This document shows positions 11,111 through 19,572 of a DNA stretch of 64,000 bases, one piece after another (position 1 is the first letter of the stretch; the number at the start of each line of letters is the position of its first letter). Origin of the DNA: Planobispora rosea (GTDB taxonomy: Bacteria; Actinomycetota; Actinomycetes; Streptosporangiales; Streptosporangiaceae); the NCBI RefSeq assembly GCF_014648175.1, contig NZ_BMQP01000022.1:1-64000 (forward strand), written 5' to 3'. The notes under the pieces are model-generated. The model did no database searches. It worked only from the letters and a program-made list of their open reading frames with translations, and was not told where the DNA came from. The translations under genes and the position numbers were made by a program.

Positions 11111-12229
11111 ATGCTCAGCAGCGCCCTGGAAGTAGACATCGACGAGGCGGCCGTCGCCGCCGACCTCAGAGAACTGGCCGCGGCACTCGACCGCAGCGGC
11201 TACGGAGAGATCCTGACGTGCTTCCTGCCGCAGAAAGCGCAGGCCCACATCTGGGCGCAGACCGCGGCGAAGATCGATGGTCCGCTGCGGACCCTGATGG
11301 AGCTCTTCCTGCTCGGCCGCGCGGTGCCGCAGGACGACCTCCCGCCCCGGATCGCCGCGGTGATCCCCGGCCTCGTCTCCGCGGGGCTGGTCAAGACGGG
11401 GCAGGGCGCCGTGTGGCTGCCCAACCTCATCCTGCTCCGGCCGATGGGCCAGTGGCTGTGGTGCCAGCGCCCGCACCCCTCGCCCACCATGTACTTCGGC
11501 GACGACTCGCTCGCGCTGGTGCACCGCATGGTGACCTACCGCGGCGGCCGCGCCCTCGACCTGTGCGCGGGGCCGGGCGTGCAGGCGCTGACGGCGGCGC
11601 TGCGCAGCGAGCACGTCACGGCGGTCGAGATCAACCCGGTGGCGGCGGCGCTGTGCCGTACCAACATCGCCATGAACGGACTCTCGGACCGGATGGAGGT
11701 CCGCCTCGGCAGCCTCTACGACGTCGTGCGGGGCGAGGTCTTCGACGACATCGTGTCGAACCCGCCGCTGCTGCCGGTCCCCGAGGACGTGCAGTTCGCG
11801 TTCGTCGGCGACGGCGGCCGTGACGGCTTCGACATCTCCTGGACCATCCTCGACGGCCTGCCCGAGCATCTGTCCGACCGCGGAGCATGCCGCATCGTCG
11901 GCTGCGTGCTGAGCGACGGCTACGTGCCCGTCGTGATGGAAGGCCTCGGCGAATGGGCGGCGAAGCACGACTTCGACGTGCTGCTGACCGTCACCGCCCA
12001 TGTCGAGGCGCACAAGGACTCCTCCTTCCTGCGCAGCATGTCGCTGATGTCGAGCGCGATCTCCGGCAGGCCCGCCGAGGAACTGCAGGAGCGCTACGCC
12101 GCGGACTACGCCGAGCTCGGCGGCTCCCACGTGGCGTTCTACGAGCTGTGCGCGCGGCGCGGCGGCGGCTCGGCCCGGCTCGCGGACGTCTCCGCCACCA
12201 AGCGCTCCGCCGAGGTCTGGTTCGTCTGA
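11111..12229 (+). CDS. pbtM1: SAM-dependent N-methyltransferase, probable core Asn3 methylase
   Basis: Class I SAM methyltransferase, 372 residues. The SAM-binding motif I is DLCAGPGVQAL, starting at Asp150, followed by AVEINPVAAALCRTNIAMNG. The catalytic motif NPPL lies at residues 217-220. An NPP(Y/L/F) motif marks enzymes that methylate planar nitrogens, including PrmC, which methylates a glutamine side-chain amide. That fits methylation of the Asn3 side-chain amide known in GE2270A, and I recall PbtM1 being assigned that role. About 140 residues precede the catalytic domain and may hold substrate-binding helices. GGAGG at 11100-11104 is an ideal RBS. pbtM2 follows 26 bases later. Confidence 0.85.
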   Translation: MLSSALEVDIDEAAVAADLRELAAALDRSGYGEILTCFLPQKAQAHIWAQTAAKIDGPLRTLMELFLLGRAVPQDDLPPRIAAVIPGLVSAGLVKTGQGAVWLPNLILLRPMGQWLWCQRPHPSPTMYFGDDSLALVHRMVTYRGGRALDLCAGPGVQALTAALRSEHVTAVEINPVAAALCRTNIAMNGLSDRMEVRLGSLYDVVRGEVFDDIVSNPPLLPVPEDVQFAFVGDGGRDGFDISWTILDGLPEHLSDRGACRIVGCVLSDGYVPVVMEGLGEWAAKHDFDVLLTVTAHVEAHKDSSFLRSMSLMSSAISGRPAEELQERYAADYAELGGSHVAFYELCARRGGGSARLADVSATKRSAEVWFV

Positions 12230-12255
12230 CCTGCCACCGACCGGACGGGATCGCT

Positions 12256-13488
12256 ATGTCGACGACACTTCGCGGAACAGGCGGCGCAGTCGCCGAGCAG
12301 CCCTTGCTGATCTACGTGAACGTTCCGTTCTGCAACTCCAAATGCCACTTCTGCGACTGGGTCACCGAGGTGCCCCTTGCGGATCTGCGGCTCACGCCGG
12401 ACTCCTCGCCGCGGCAGCGTTACATCGCCGCGCTGGTGCAGCAGATCGAGACCCACGCCCCGGTCCTGACCGGCTTCGGCTACCGGCCGGAGATCATGTA
12501 CTGGGGTGGCGGCACGGCCAGCATCCTCTCGATCGACGAGATCGAGGCGGTGGCCGGCGCGCTGTCGTCGCGGTTCGACATGAGCGGACTCACCGAGGCC
12601 ACCATCGAGGGCAGTCCGGAATCCCTGGACCCGGACAAACTGAAGCTGTTCCGCGCGGCCGGGTTCAACCGGATCAGCATCGGCGTCCAGGCGTTCGATG
12701 ACGCCCGCCTGCGTCGCATCGGCCGCGTCCACTCCGCGGAACAGGCGGTGCGCGCGGTCGAGATGGCCGCCGAGGCGGGGTTCGACAACATCAACATCGA
12801 CCTGATCGTCGGATTCCCCGGCCAGGAGGTCGACGAGGTGTCCCACATGATCCAGCGGGCCGTCACCCTGCCGGTCAACCACTTCTCCGTGTACCCGTAC
12901 CGTCCGACGAACGGGACGGTGATGCGCAAACAGGTACGGCGCGGCAACAGCGAGATCGATGTGGACGAGCAGCTGCGGTCCTACGCCTACGCCCGTGACC
13001 TGCTCGCCGAACACGGATTCGACGAGTACGCCACCGCCTACTTCGGCGGCCCCCGGTGCGAGTCCGACGAGGTCTACTACAAGCTCACCATGGACTGGAT
13101 CGGATTCGGCTCCGGTGCGAACTCCCTGATCGGGACGCGGTTCCTGCTGAACGAGCGGGGGGCCCTCCACCGGTTCAGCGCGGCGCCGCAGCGGTTCGAC
13201 TCCGACATCCCGGCGTCCTCACCCCACCTGACACGCCATTTCCTGGCGCAGGCGCTGACCACCGTGGACGGCATGGACGCGCGGACGTTCCAGCAGCGCA
13301 CCGGCCGTTCGCTGCGGGCGGCGTGCGAGGAGCCCGCCGTACGGCGGATGCTCGAGCAGATCAACCGGCGTGGCCGGCTGATCATCGACTCGCGCGGCAT
13401 CCGTCTGCACCGCGACGACATGGCCTCGACCTACATCACGATGAACAGCGTCGACCTGTACGCCGCGACCGAGCAGATCGGCGGATGA
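12256..13488 (+). CDS. pbtM2: HemN-like radical SAM C-methyltransferase
   Basis: Radical SAM enzyme, 410 residues, of the HemN-like class C methyltransferase type. The [4Fe-4S] motif CNSKCHFC supplies Cys26, Cys30 and Cys33. Downstream HemN hallmarks include MYWGGGTAS, TIEGSPESLD, RISIGVQAFDD and NINIDLIVGFPGQ. Such enzymes use two SAM molecules to methylate unreactive carbons, as TbtI does on a thiazole in thiomuracin. GE2270A has two thiazoles bearing extra carbon (5-methyl and 5-methoxymethyl), and the cluster encodes two such enzymes (this and PbtM3), so one per thiazole is the simple assignment. Which acts where is not visible. RBS is weak (GGACGGG). It is followed by 125 bases and then pbtA. 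Confidence 0.85.
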   Translation: MSTTLRGTGGAVAEQPLLIYVNVPFCNSKCHFCDWVTEVPLADLRLTPDSSPRQRYIAALVQQIETHAPVLTGFGYRPEIMYWGGGTASILSIDEIEAVAGALSSRFDMSGLTEATIEGSPESLDPDKLKLFRAAGFNRISIGVQAFDDARLRRIGRVHSAEQAVRAVEMAAEAGFDNINIDLIVGFPGQEVDEVSHMIQRAVTLPVNHFSVYPYRPTNGTVMRKQVRRGNSEIDVDEQLRSYAYARDLLAEHGFDEYATAYFGGPRCESDEVYYKLTMDWIGFGSGANSLIGTRFLLNERGALHRFSAAPQRFDSDIPASSPHLTRHFLAQALTTVDGMDARTFQQRTGRSLRAACEEPAVRRMLEQINRRGRLIIDSRGIRLHRDDMASTYITMNSVDLYAATEQIGG

Positions 13489-13539
13489 CCACGGGTCCTC
13501 CCGCCGATCCCGCTCCACAGTCTTCGCGATCCCGTGTGT

Positions 13540-13558
13540 CCGTCCCATGGGGGGACGG
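13540..13558 (+). promoter_or_regulatory. Stem-loop in the pbtA 5' leader
   Basis: CCGTCCC (13540-13546) pairs with GGGACGG (13552-13558) across a 5-base loop in the 125-base gap between pbtM2 and pbtA. I see no convincing -35/-10 pair in this gap, so the precursor may depend on read-through, or its promoter is non-canonical. The stem could stabilise a processed pbtA message. Confidence 0.4.
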
Positions 13559-13613
13559 GCGTGCCGGTCGACCGCCATGGGGTCGTGGAGGAACGACAAG
13601 ACAAGGAAAGGAG

Positions 13614-13781
13614 ATGAGCGAGATGGAGTTGAACCTTAACGACCTGCCCATGGACGTCTTCGAGATGGCCGACAGCGGCATGGAAGTCGAGTCACTCACC
13701 GCGGGACACGGGATGCCCGAGGTCGGTGCCTCGTGCAACTGCGTGTGCGGCTTCTGCTGTTCCTGCAGCCCGTCCGCGTGA
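13614..13781 (+). CDS. pbtA: Thiopeptide GE2270 precursor peptide
   Basis: Ribosomal precursor of the antibiotic, 55 residues: a 39-residue acidic leader ending MPEVGA and the 16-residue core SCNCVCGFCCSCSPSA. The leader segment LNDLPMDVFEMADSG is typical of thiomuracin/GE2270 precursors. In the core, Cys2, 4, 6, 9, 10 and 12 give the six thiazoles of GE2270A, Ser1 and Ser11 build the pyridine, Asn3 is N-methylated, Phe8 is hydroxylated, Ser13 forms the oxazoline and Pro14 ends as an amide after loss of Ser15-Ala16. Start: AAGGAG abuts ATG 13614 directly, while ATG 13623 has better spacing and would give a leader close to that of thiomuracin. The translated leader may thus be three residues shorter. 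Confidence 0.96.
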   Translation: MSEMELNLNDLPMDVFEMADSGMEVESLTAGHGMPEVGASCNCVCGFCCSCSPSA

Positions 13782-13788
13782 CGATCAA

Positions 13789-13820
13789 GGAGTGCCGCCG
13801 GCCTCGGCCGGCGGCACTCC
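13789..13820 (+). terminator. Perfect 15-bp stem-loop between pbtA and pbtB
   Basis: GGAGTGCCGCCGGCC (13789-13803) is followed by TC and its exact complement (13806-13820). It begins 7 bases after the pbtA stop and ends 18 bases before pbtB. There is no T-run, so it probably acts as a partial terminator or 3' stabiliser that keeps precursor mRNA in excess over the enzyme genes downstream. Confidence 0.7.
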
Positions 13821-13838
13821 GCCTGCGAGGGGGAGACG

Positions 13839-16319
13839 ATGCGTGTGGAGAAAGGCCACGAGATCGTGGTCCGGGTCGCGGGGGTGCCCGCGGCCGTTCT
13901 CGGCGGACTGCGCCTGCCGCACTCCGCCGCACTCGTCACGCATCTCATCGCGGAGGACCACCGGCTGACGGCCGAGGCCGCCGTGCTCTCCGACGACCTC
14001 TTCGAGCTGATCGGCGACGCCGGACCCGCGCGCGCCGCGCTGGTCGGCCTGCGACGCGCGCTCGCCCCCGGACGTCGCCGCCCCTCCGCGCGACTGATCG
14101 AACGGTGCCCCCTGCCGGAGCCCCTGGCCGGCCGGATCACCGCGTGGGCGCGGGCACGGGCGGAATGGGACGGACGGCGCCGCGAACTCGACGACCTGCT
14201 GACGAAGGAACGCGCCGACGTGCTCGGCCACGTACGCGCGGCCTGCGCCGACCCCGCGTTCCGGCGGGGCCTGTTCCTGTCCGGCGCCGAACTGTCCGGC
14301 ACGCTCGACCGCTGGCTGGCCGACCCGGACCGCCCGCCCCGGCCCGGAAAGGTGCTCAGACTCGTCAAATACCTCGCGCGCGCCTCGGCCAAGACCAGCC
14401 CGTTCGGCTCCTTCATGGTGAGCGCGCTCACCGGCTGGAGCGACGACGGCATGGGCGCACCGGAGTCCGTCGAGGTGACCGAGCCGTCCGGCGCGTTCCT
14501 CGACGCCGTCCGTGACGCGTTGCTCGCCGACCCGCGGCTGGCTGACCGGGTGCCGTTGCGTCCCAACCCGAGCCTGACCGAGGCCGGCGACGCGCTGATG
14601 TTCGTGTCCGGGCAGACCGGGGAGCGGATCGCCACGGTCGGGCGGGTGCCCGCGGTCGAGCTCTGCCTGCGGCACGCCGAGTCCCGGCCCACCGCGCCCC
14701 GGCTGGCCGGGCTGCTGACCGAGGCGGGTGCCGACCCCGGCGAGGCCGCCCGGTTCGTCTCCCGGATGGTGACGGCGCAGCTGCTGGTGCCGTGCCCGCC
14801 GGTCACCGACGACGATCACGACCCGTTCGGCGCCTGGGCCCGCTGGGCGGACCTTCCCGAACTGCGCGAGCTGTCGGCCGCGTTGCGTCCCGTACGGCTC
14901 GGACGGCATGGCCGCTCCGGACCCTCCGGACCGTCCGGCCCGGACGCCCACCGGCGGCGCCGGGAGAGGACCGCCGCCGCGCTCACCGCCGTGGCGGAAC
15001 GTCTCGGCATCGACCCGCCCGCCGAACCCGCGCACGAGGTCGAGGTCGGCGTCGGCAGACCGGCGCCGCCGGCGCTGCCCGACGACGTGCTCGCCGATCT
15101 GGACGCCGTCCGCCGATGGCTGTCGGTGTTCGACTGGAAGATCCCCGTCCGGGTGAGCGTGGGCGCGTACTGCCGGGAGCACTTCGGCCCCGGTTCCCGG
15201 ACACCGTTCCTGCTGGTGTGCCGGCAGGCCACGGCGGCCTTGCCCCACTTGTTCGGACCGGCCGCGATGCCGTGGTTCTCCGACCTGACCGGCAGCCCAC
15301 GCCTGCGCGAGCTGGACCGCCTCCGGGAGCGGGCCCGCGGGCTGGCCCGCTCGGGCGCTCTCGACCGCCGGGAGGTCCTGGACGACACCGCCGACTGGCC
15401 CGCGTGGCTGACCTCACCCGCCTCCGTCGGCTTCTACCTGCAGCTCCTTCCCGGAGAGCCCGGGAAGGTCGTGCTGAACGCCGTCCACGCCGGACACGGC
15501 CGGGCGTCCGGACGCCTCCACCACCTCCTCGGCCGGGCGGGCGCCGCACCGGAGCGCCCCGCGCGGCCGGGCCCGCCCCTGGCCGAGATCGGCGGGAGGT
15601 TCGGTTCGGCGCTCAACACCCGCACGCCGAGCACGCTCCTGGAGATCGACCATCCCGGCGCGGCCTCCGGCCGCGACCCCGGCCATCGGATCCGTCTCGG
15701 CGAGCTCATGGTCGTCCACGATCCGGAGACCGATCTGGCCTTCCTGCACAGCGAGCGGTTCGGGCGGATCGAACCGGTGCACCTCGGCATGATGGGCGAG
15801 CTGGCGCTGCCCGCCGTGGCCGGGTTCCTCGAACGCGCCTTCGCGCCCACCTACCTGTTCCACCCGAGCGTCCCCCCGCTGATCTCCCTGCGAGACCTCG
15901 CCGGAACCGCCGCGACCCGGCGGTTCCCCCGCGTGTCCGTGGGCGGCGTCATCGTGCAGCGTGCCCGCTGGACCGTGCCCGCCGACCGGGTGCCCGCCCG
16001 TTCGGGACCGGACGCGGACCATTCGGGATCGGACGGAGACCATCTGCTCGCCCTCGCCCGGTGGCGGCACGCCGAAGGCATCCCCGAACGGTGCTTCGTC
16101 CGCGGCTGGAGCCCCGGCGCCGCGTTCGGCAAGGCCCGCAAACCCCTGTACGTCGATTTCGCCTCCTGGCACCTGACGACCCTGTTCGAGCGGGAGGCAC
16201 GCTCGAACGCCGCCGTCGTCATCGACGAGGCCCTGCCGGACCCCCTGGCCGAAGGCGCTCCGGCCCACGTGACCGAGTACCACATCGAGATCGACACCGG
16301 AGGGACGGCTGATGCCTGA
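13839..16319 (+). CDS. pbtB: Split LanB dehydratase, tRNA-dependent glutamylation subunit
   Basis: LanB N-terminal-type protein, 826 residues, matching TbtB-like enzymes. It activates Ser residues of the core by glutamylation using Glu-tRNA-Glu; PbtC then eliminates glutamate to give dehydroalanine. Landmarks are AVLSDDLFELIGD near residue 47, YLARASAKTSPFGSFMVSAL near 178, and the C-terminal block RCFVRGWS...KPLYVDFASWHL. Ser1 and Ser11 of the core must be dehydrated to build the pyridine. It starts at an ATG with RBS GAGGGGGA just after the pbtA hairpin and opens an operon of overlapping genes. The stop overlaps pbtC by 8 bases, tying production of the two halves of the dehydratase. Confidence 0.9.
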   Translation: MRVEKGHEIVVRVAGVPAAVLGGLRLPHSAALVTHLIAEDHRLTAEAAVLSDDLFELIGDAGPARAALVGLRRALAPGRRRPSARLIERCPLPEPLAGRITAWARARAEWDGRRRELDDLLTKERADVLGHVRAACADPAFRRGLFLSGAELSGTLDRWLADPDRPPRPGKVLRLVKYLARASAKTSPFGSFMVSALTGWSDDGMGAPESVEVTEPSGAFLDAVRDALLADPRLADRVPLRPNPSLTEAGDALMFVSGQTGERIATVGRVPAVELCLRHAESRPTAPRLAGLLTEAGADPGEAARFVSRMVTAQLLVPCPPVTDDDHDPFGAWARWADLPELRELSAALRPVRLGRHGRSGPSGPSGPDAHRRRRERTAAALTAVAERLGIDPPAEPAHEVEVGVGRPAPPALPDDVLADLDAVRRWLSVFDWKIPVRVSVGAYCREHFGPGSRTPFLLVCRQATAALPHLFGPAAMPWFSDLTGSPRLRELDRLRERARGLARSGALDRREVLDDTADWPAWLTSPASVGFYLQLLPGEPGKVVLNAVHAGHGRASGRLHHLLGRAGAAPERPARPGPPLAEIGGRFGSALNTRTPSTLLEIDHPGAASGRDPGHRIRLGELMVVHDPETDLAFLHSERFGRIEPVHLGMMGELALPAVAGFLERAFAPTYLFHPSVPPLISLRDLAGTAATRRFPRVSVGGVIVQRARWTVPADRVPARSGPDADHSGSDGDHLLALARWRHAEGIPERCFVRGWSPGAAFGKARKPLYVDFASWHLTTLFEREARSNAAVVIDEALPDPLAEGAPAHVTEYHIEIDTGGTADA

Positions 16320-17220
16320 CCAGCCGACCTGGCTCGGAGCGCACCTGCACTACCGTGGCGACCTCGACATGATGTTGCGGGACGCGGTGGCGCCGCTGGT
16401 GCGCGCGCTCGGCACCGACTTCTTCTTCCTGCGCTACTGGGACGGAGGCAGCCACGTGCGGCTGCGGCTGCGCGGAGCCGACGAGGCCGTCGTCGCCGAC
16501 CACATGAACGCGTACTTCGCCGCGCATCCCGCACCGGAGACCATGACCCAGCAGGAGTACGCCCGGGTCGCCGCGGTGCTGGCCGACCGCGAGGGCATGA
16601 CGCACCACCTCACATCGCTCCGGCCGAACAACTCCGTGGAGTTCGTGCCCTACCGGCCCGAGACCGGCAAATACGGCACCGGGGAGACGTTACGCGCCGT
16701 CGAGCGGCACTTCGTCGAATCCAGCCGGTCCGCGCTGGACATCATCGGCCGCTCACCGACCGGCAACCAGCGGGAACTCGCCGTGCTGGGCATCCTGCTG
16801 CTGGCCTGGTACGCCGCCGGGGTGCCGGAGGAACGGCTGCCCGGCGCGGCCGAGACGTTGTGCCGGGGCTGGCGCGGTGGTCACGACCTGCCCGAGGACC
16901 GGGTGGAACGAGAGTTCGCCGGCGTGCGGGAGCGGGTCGTGCGACTGGCCGGCTCGCTGCGCGGCCTCGAACCGAGGCCGGATCATCCCGGCACCAGCCT
17001 GCACGCGTGGGCGGCGACGTTCGCGCGGCTCGGCGCCGCGCTGGCCGGACCGGACCGGCTGCGGGTGCTCGACAACTGCGCTCACCTGGCGGCCAACCGG
17101 CTGGGCGTGTCCATGGCGGCCGAGGTGCGCCTGCGGCTGCTCGCCGTACGGGCGTTGCGTGAGACGGCTTCCCCGAGACCGTTTCGGTGCGGAGGTGACG
17201 GTGACCTGGCGACGCTTTGA
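16312..17220 (+). CDS. pbtC: Split LanB elimination domain (SpaB_C type)
   Basis: Thiopeptide-type biosynthesis domain, 302 residues, the elimination half of the dehydratase. The opening WLGAHLHYRGDLDMMLRDAV and the block FFFLRYWDGGSHVRLRLRG are the characteristic start of the SpaB C-terminal/elimination fold. It removes glutamate from glutamylated Ser to leave dehydroalanine, acting with PbtB. The length fits stand-alone homologues such as TbtC. Its coding region overlaps pbtB (8 bases) and pbtD (20 bases with the start chosen for pbtD), so all three should be made in step. Confidence 0.88.
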   Translation: MPDQPTWLGAHLHYRGDLDMMLRDAVAPLVRALGTDFFFLRYWDGGSHVRLRLRGADEAVVADHMNAYFAAHPAPETMTQQEYARVAAVLADREGMTHHLTSLRPNNSVEFVPYRPETGKYGTGETLRAVERHFVESSRSALDIIGRSPTGNQRELAVLGILLLAWYAAGVPEERLPGAAETLCRGWRGGHDLPEDRVEREFAGVRERVVRLAGSLRGLEPRPDHPGTSLHAWAATFARLGAALAGPDRLRVLDNCAHLAANRLGVSMAAEVRLRLLAVRALRETASPRPFRCGGDGDLATL

Positions 17221-18202
17221 CGTGGCCTACCACGACCCGGATCTCGACCGGCTGATCCTGGCGGCGCGGCCGCTGCTCTCGGAGAGCCCCGGCCGCGGCT
17301 GGTTCCAGCGGCACTGGGTACGCGGCCCGCATCTGGAGCTCTGGTTCGACCACCCGGAACCCTCGTGGGAGCGGGTGCGGGAGGTGCTGGGCACCCACCT
17401 GCGCGCCCACCCGTCCCGCACCGGGATCGACCCGGACCGGCTGCTGCCCCAGCACCGCCGCCTGGCCCTCGCCGAGCAGATCGACGAGCCGCTGCTGCCC
17501 TTCTACGACGACAACACGCTGCACCGGGCCGTGCCGCGGTCCCGCGTGCACGTGCTGGGCAGCGCGGCGGCCGAGGATCTGTTCCACGACTTCCACGCCG
17601 CCGCCAGCACCGCGGCGTTCGACCAGCTCGACGCGGTGGTGGCGGGGGAGTCCCGGCTGGGGCTGGCGTTCGAGCTGATGATCGCGGCGGCGCACGCCCA
17701 CGCCGAGGGCGGCATCACCGGCGGGTTCGTGTCGTTCCGCTCACACGCCGAGGCGTTCCTGGCCGGCGCCGCCGGCCTGCGCGAGCGCTGGGAGGCCGAG
17801 TACCGCACCCGCGCGGAGGCGTTGCGCGCGCAGGTCGCCGCCGTGGTCACCGGGACCCCGCGCGGCCGGGCCTGGACCGGGTTGCTCGACGGGTTCGCCG
17901 GCCGCGGCGACGAGTTGATCGCGTCCGGCGCCCTGACGGTCGAGCCCGCCTCACCGACCGCGGCCGCCGAGCCGGACACCGAGTTCCACCGGGCGTTACG
18001 CGCCAACCGGACCTGGCACGACGAGGTGCTGCGGTCACCGTCGTTCCGCCGGTACCGGCTGCTGCTCAACCTGACGTACCTGCAGATGTCCCGGCTGGGG
18101 GTGACCGCCGTGCAGCGGTCGCTGCTGTGCCACTTCGCCGCCTCGGCGGTCGAGGAGGAGTACGGGGTGTCCGCCATCGAGATCGCCGTAGGAGGCATGT
18201 GA
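17201..18202 (+). CDS. pbtD: Pyridine-forming [4+2] cyclisation enzyme
   Basis: TbtD-type enzyme, 333 residues, a distant relative of the SpaB_C fold. It joins two dehydroalanines (from Ser1 and Ser11) in a formal aza-[4+2] cycloaddition to form the central pyridine and macrocycle, releasing the leader peptide. Visible features are the opening WRRFDVAYHDPDLDRLILAA and the motif RHWVRGPHLELWFDHP, which resembles the RYWDGGSHVRLRLRG block of PbtC. The GTG at 17201 is preferred because GGAGG at 17191-17195 is well spaced; GTG 17195 is the alternative. It lies inside the end of pbtC and runs into pbtE with a 1-base overlap. Because leader loss is part of this reaction, no separate leader protease may be needed. 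Confidence 0.88.
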   Translation: MTWRRFDVAYHDPDLDRLILAARPLLSESPGRGWFQRHWVRGPHLELWFDHPEPSWERVREVLGTHLRAHPSRTGIDPDRLLPQHRRLALAEQIDEPLLPFYDDNTLHRAVPRSRVHVLGSAAAEDLFHDFHAAASTAAFDQLDAVVAGESRLGLAFELMIAAAHAHAEGGITGGFVSFRSHAEAFLAGAAGLRERWEAEYRTRAEALRAQVAAVVTGTPRGRAWTGLLDGFAGRGDELIASGALTVEPASPTAAAEPDTEFHRALRANRTWHDEVLRSPSFRRYRLLLNLTYLQMSRLGVTAVQRSLLCHFAASAVEEEYGVSAIEIAVGGM

Positions 18203-19572
18203 TGTCAGTACAGGCTGATTCGGTCGTGGCGCACCGGTGGGCGCTGCGGTCCGGCGTCTACCGCGCCACCGCGGCCAACGGCGACCTCATGCTCGCGGCC
18301 TGGCCGCACACCGCGATGCTCGGGCATGCGTCCCCGCAGCTGCTGGCGTTGCTGGACGCGCTGGCCGAAGGACCGGTGCCGGTCGACGAGCCCGGCATGT
18401 CGGCCACGCTGGACCGGTTGCGCGCGGGCGGCTGGCTCTCCAGGACGGTCTCCTGCGCGGGACGCGACCTCTACACGGTCACTCCGCTCGCCGCGCCCAC
18501 CGAGGCTCCGGCGCCCGCGGGGGAGCTGAGGCTGTCCCGCTTCGCGGTGCTGCGGAACACCCCGGAGGGGCTGGTGCTGGAGATGCCCGGCTCGTGGTGC
18601 GACATCCGCGTGCACGACCCCGCGGTGGCCGCGCTGCTCGCCGACCCGTCCGGTGACGCGGGGCTGCCCGCCGACGCCGCCGCGGCGGTGCGCGCCGATC
18701 TGGTCGCCGCCGGGATGCTGGTGGCGGAGGAGGAGGAGCGGGAGCCGTTCGAACGGCGGCAGTGGAGCACGCACGAACTGTGGTTCCACGAACGCAGCAG
18801 GCTCGGCAACCGCGGCTGGTTCGGCGGCGCCCACTTCGGCGGCACCTTCTGGGCGCGCGGCGTGCACGAGCCCCCGCCCGCGCGGCCGTCGCCCTACCCC
18901 GGCGAGGCCGTCCCCCTCGCACGGCCGGATCTCGCGACGCTCCGCCGCACCGATCCGACGCTCACGACCGTGCTGGAGGACCGGGAGAGCGTCCGCGACC
19001 ACGACGACGACGCCCCGATCACCGCCGAGCAGCTGGGTGAGTTCCTCTACCGCTGCGCACGGGTGCGCCTGCTCCGCACCATCGAGGGGTTCGAGTACTC
19101 CAGCAAGCCCTATCCCGGCGGCGGGTCCGCGTACGAGCTGGAGGTGTACCCGATCGTCCGGCTGGCCGCGGACCTGACGGCGGGCATGTACCACTACGAC
19201 GCCCATGACCACCTGCTCCGCCCCGTCCAGCCGCTGGGCCACCCGTCGGTGCGCAGGTTGCTGAAGGTCGCCACCGAGTCGTCCGTGACGAAGGCGCCGC
19301 CCCAGGTGCTGCTCGTGATCAGCGCACGGGTCGGCCGCATCATGTGGAAGTACGAGGCCATGGGCTACGCCCTGATGCTCAAGCACGTCGGCGTGCTGCA
19401 GCAGACGATGTACGCGGTCGCGACCGCCATGGGCCTGGCCCCCTGTGCGCTGGGCAGCGGCGACGACCTGGCGTTCACCGGCGCCACCGACCGGGACCGG
19501 CTCACCGAGTGCGCGGTCGGGGAATTCATGATCGGCAGCCGTAGGAAGGAGCTCGCGACATGGCAGCTCTGA
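18202..19572 (+). CDS. pbtE: FMN-dependent azoline dehydrogenase (SagB/TbtE type)
   Basis: Nitroreductase-fold oxidoreductase, 456 residues, that oxidises thiazolines made by PbtF/PbtG to thiazoles. The catalytic half begins near residue 250 with VLEDRESVRDHDDDAPITAE, includes YSSKPYPGGGSAYELEVYP, and ends with the SagB-like stretch KHVGVLQQTMYAVATAMGLA followed by CALGSGD. The N-terminal ~240 residues form the additional domain common in thiopeptide dehydrogenases. The six thiazoles of GE2270A need it, whereas the oxazoline must escape it. It overlaps pbtD by 1 base and pbtF by 13 bases. Confidence 0.9.
   Translation: MSVQADSVVAHRWALRSGVYRATAANGDLMLAAWPHTAMLGHASPQLLALLDALAEGPVPVDEPGMSATLDRLRAGGWLSRTVSCAGRDLYTVTPLAAPTEAPAPAGELRLSRFAVLRNTPEGLVLEMPGSWCDIRVHDPAVAALLADPSGDAGLPADAAAAVRADLVAAGMLVAEEEEREPFERRQWSTHELWFHERSRLGNRGWFGGAHFGGTFWARGVHEPPPARPSPYPGEAVPLARPDLATLRRTDPTLTTVLEDRESVRDHDDDAPITAEQLGEFLYRCARVRLLRTIEGFEYSSKPYPGGGSAYELEVYPIVRLAADLTAGMYHYDAHDHLLRPVQPLGHPSVRRLLKVATESSVTKAPPQVLLVISARVGRIMWKYEAMGYALMLKHVGVLQQTMYAVATAMGLAPCALGSGDDLAFTGATDRDRLTECAVGEFMIGSRRKELATWQL

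Noticed and set aside
6885..16319. The LanB-like genes read as evidence for a lantibiotic cluster
   Set aside because: There is no lanthionine cyclase, the dehydratase is split into B and C halves, and the precursor core is a thiopeptide sequence.
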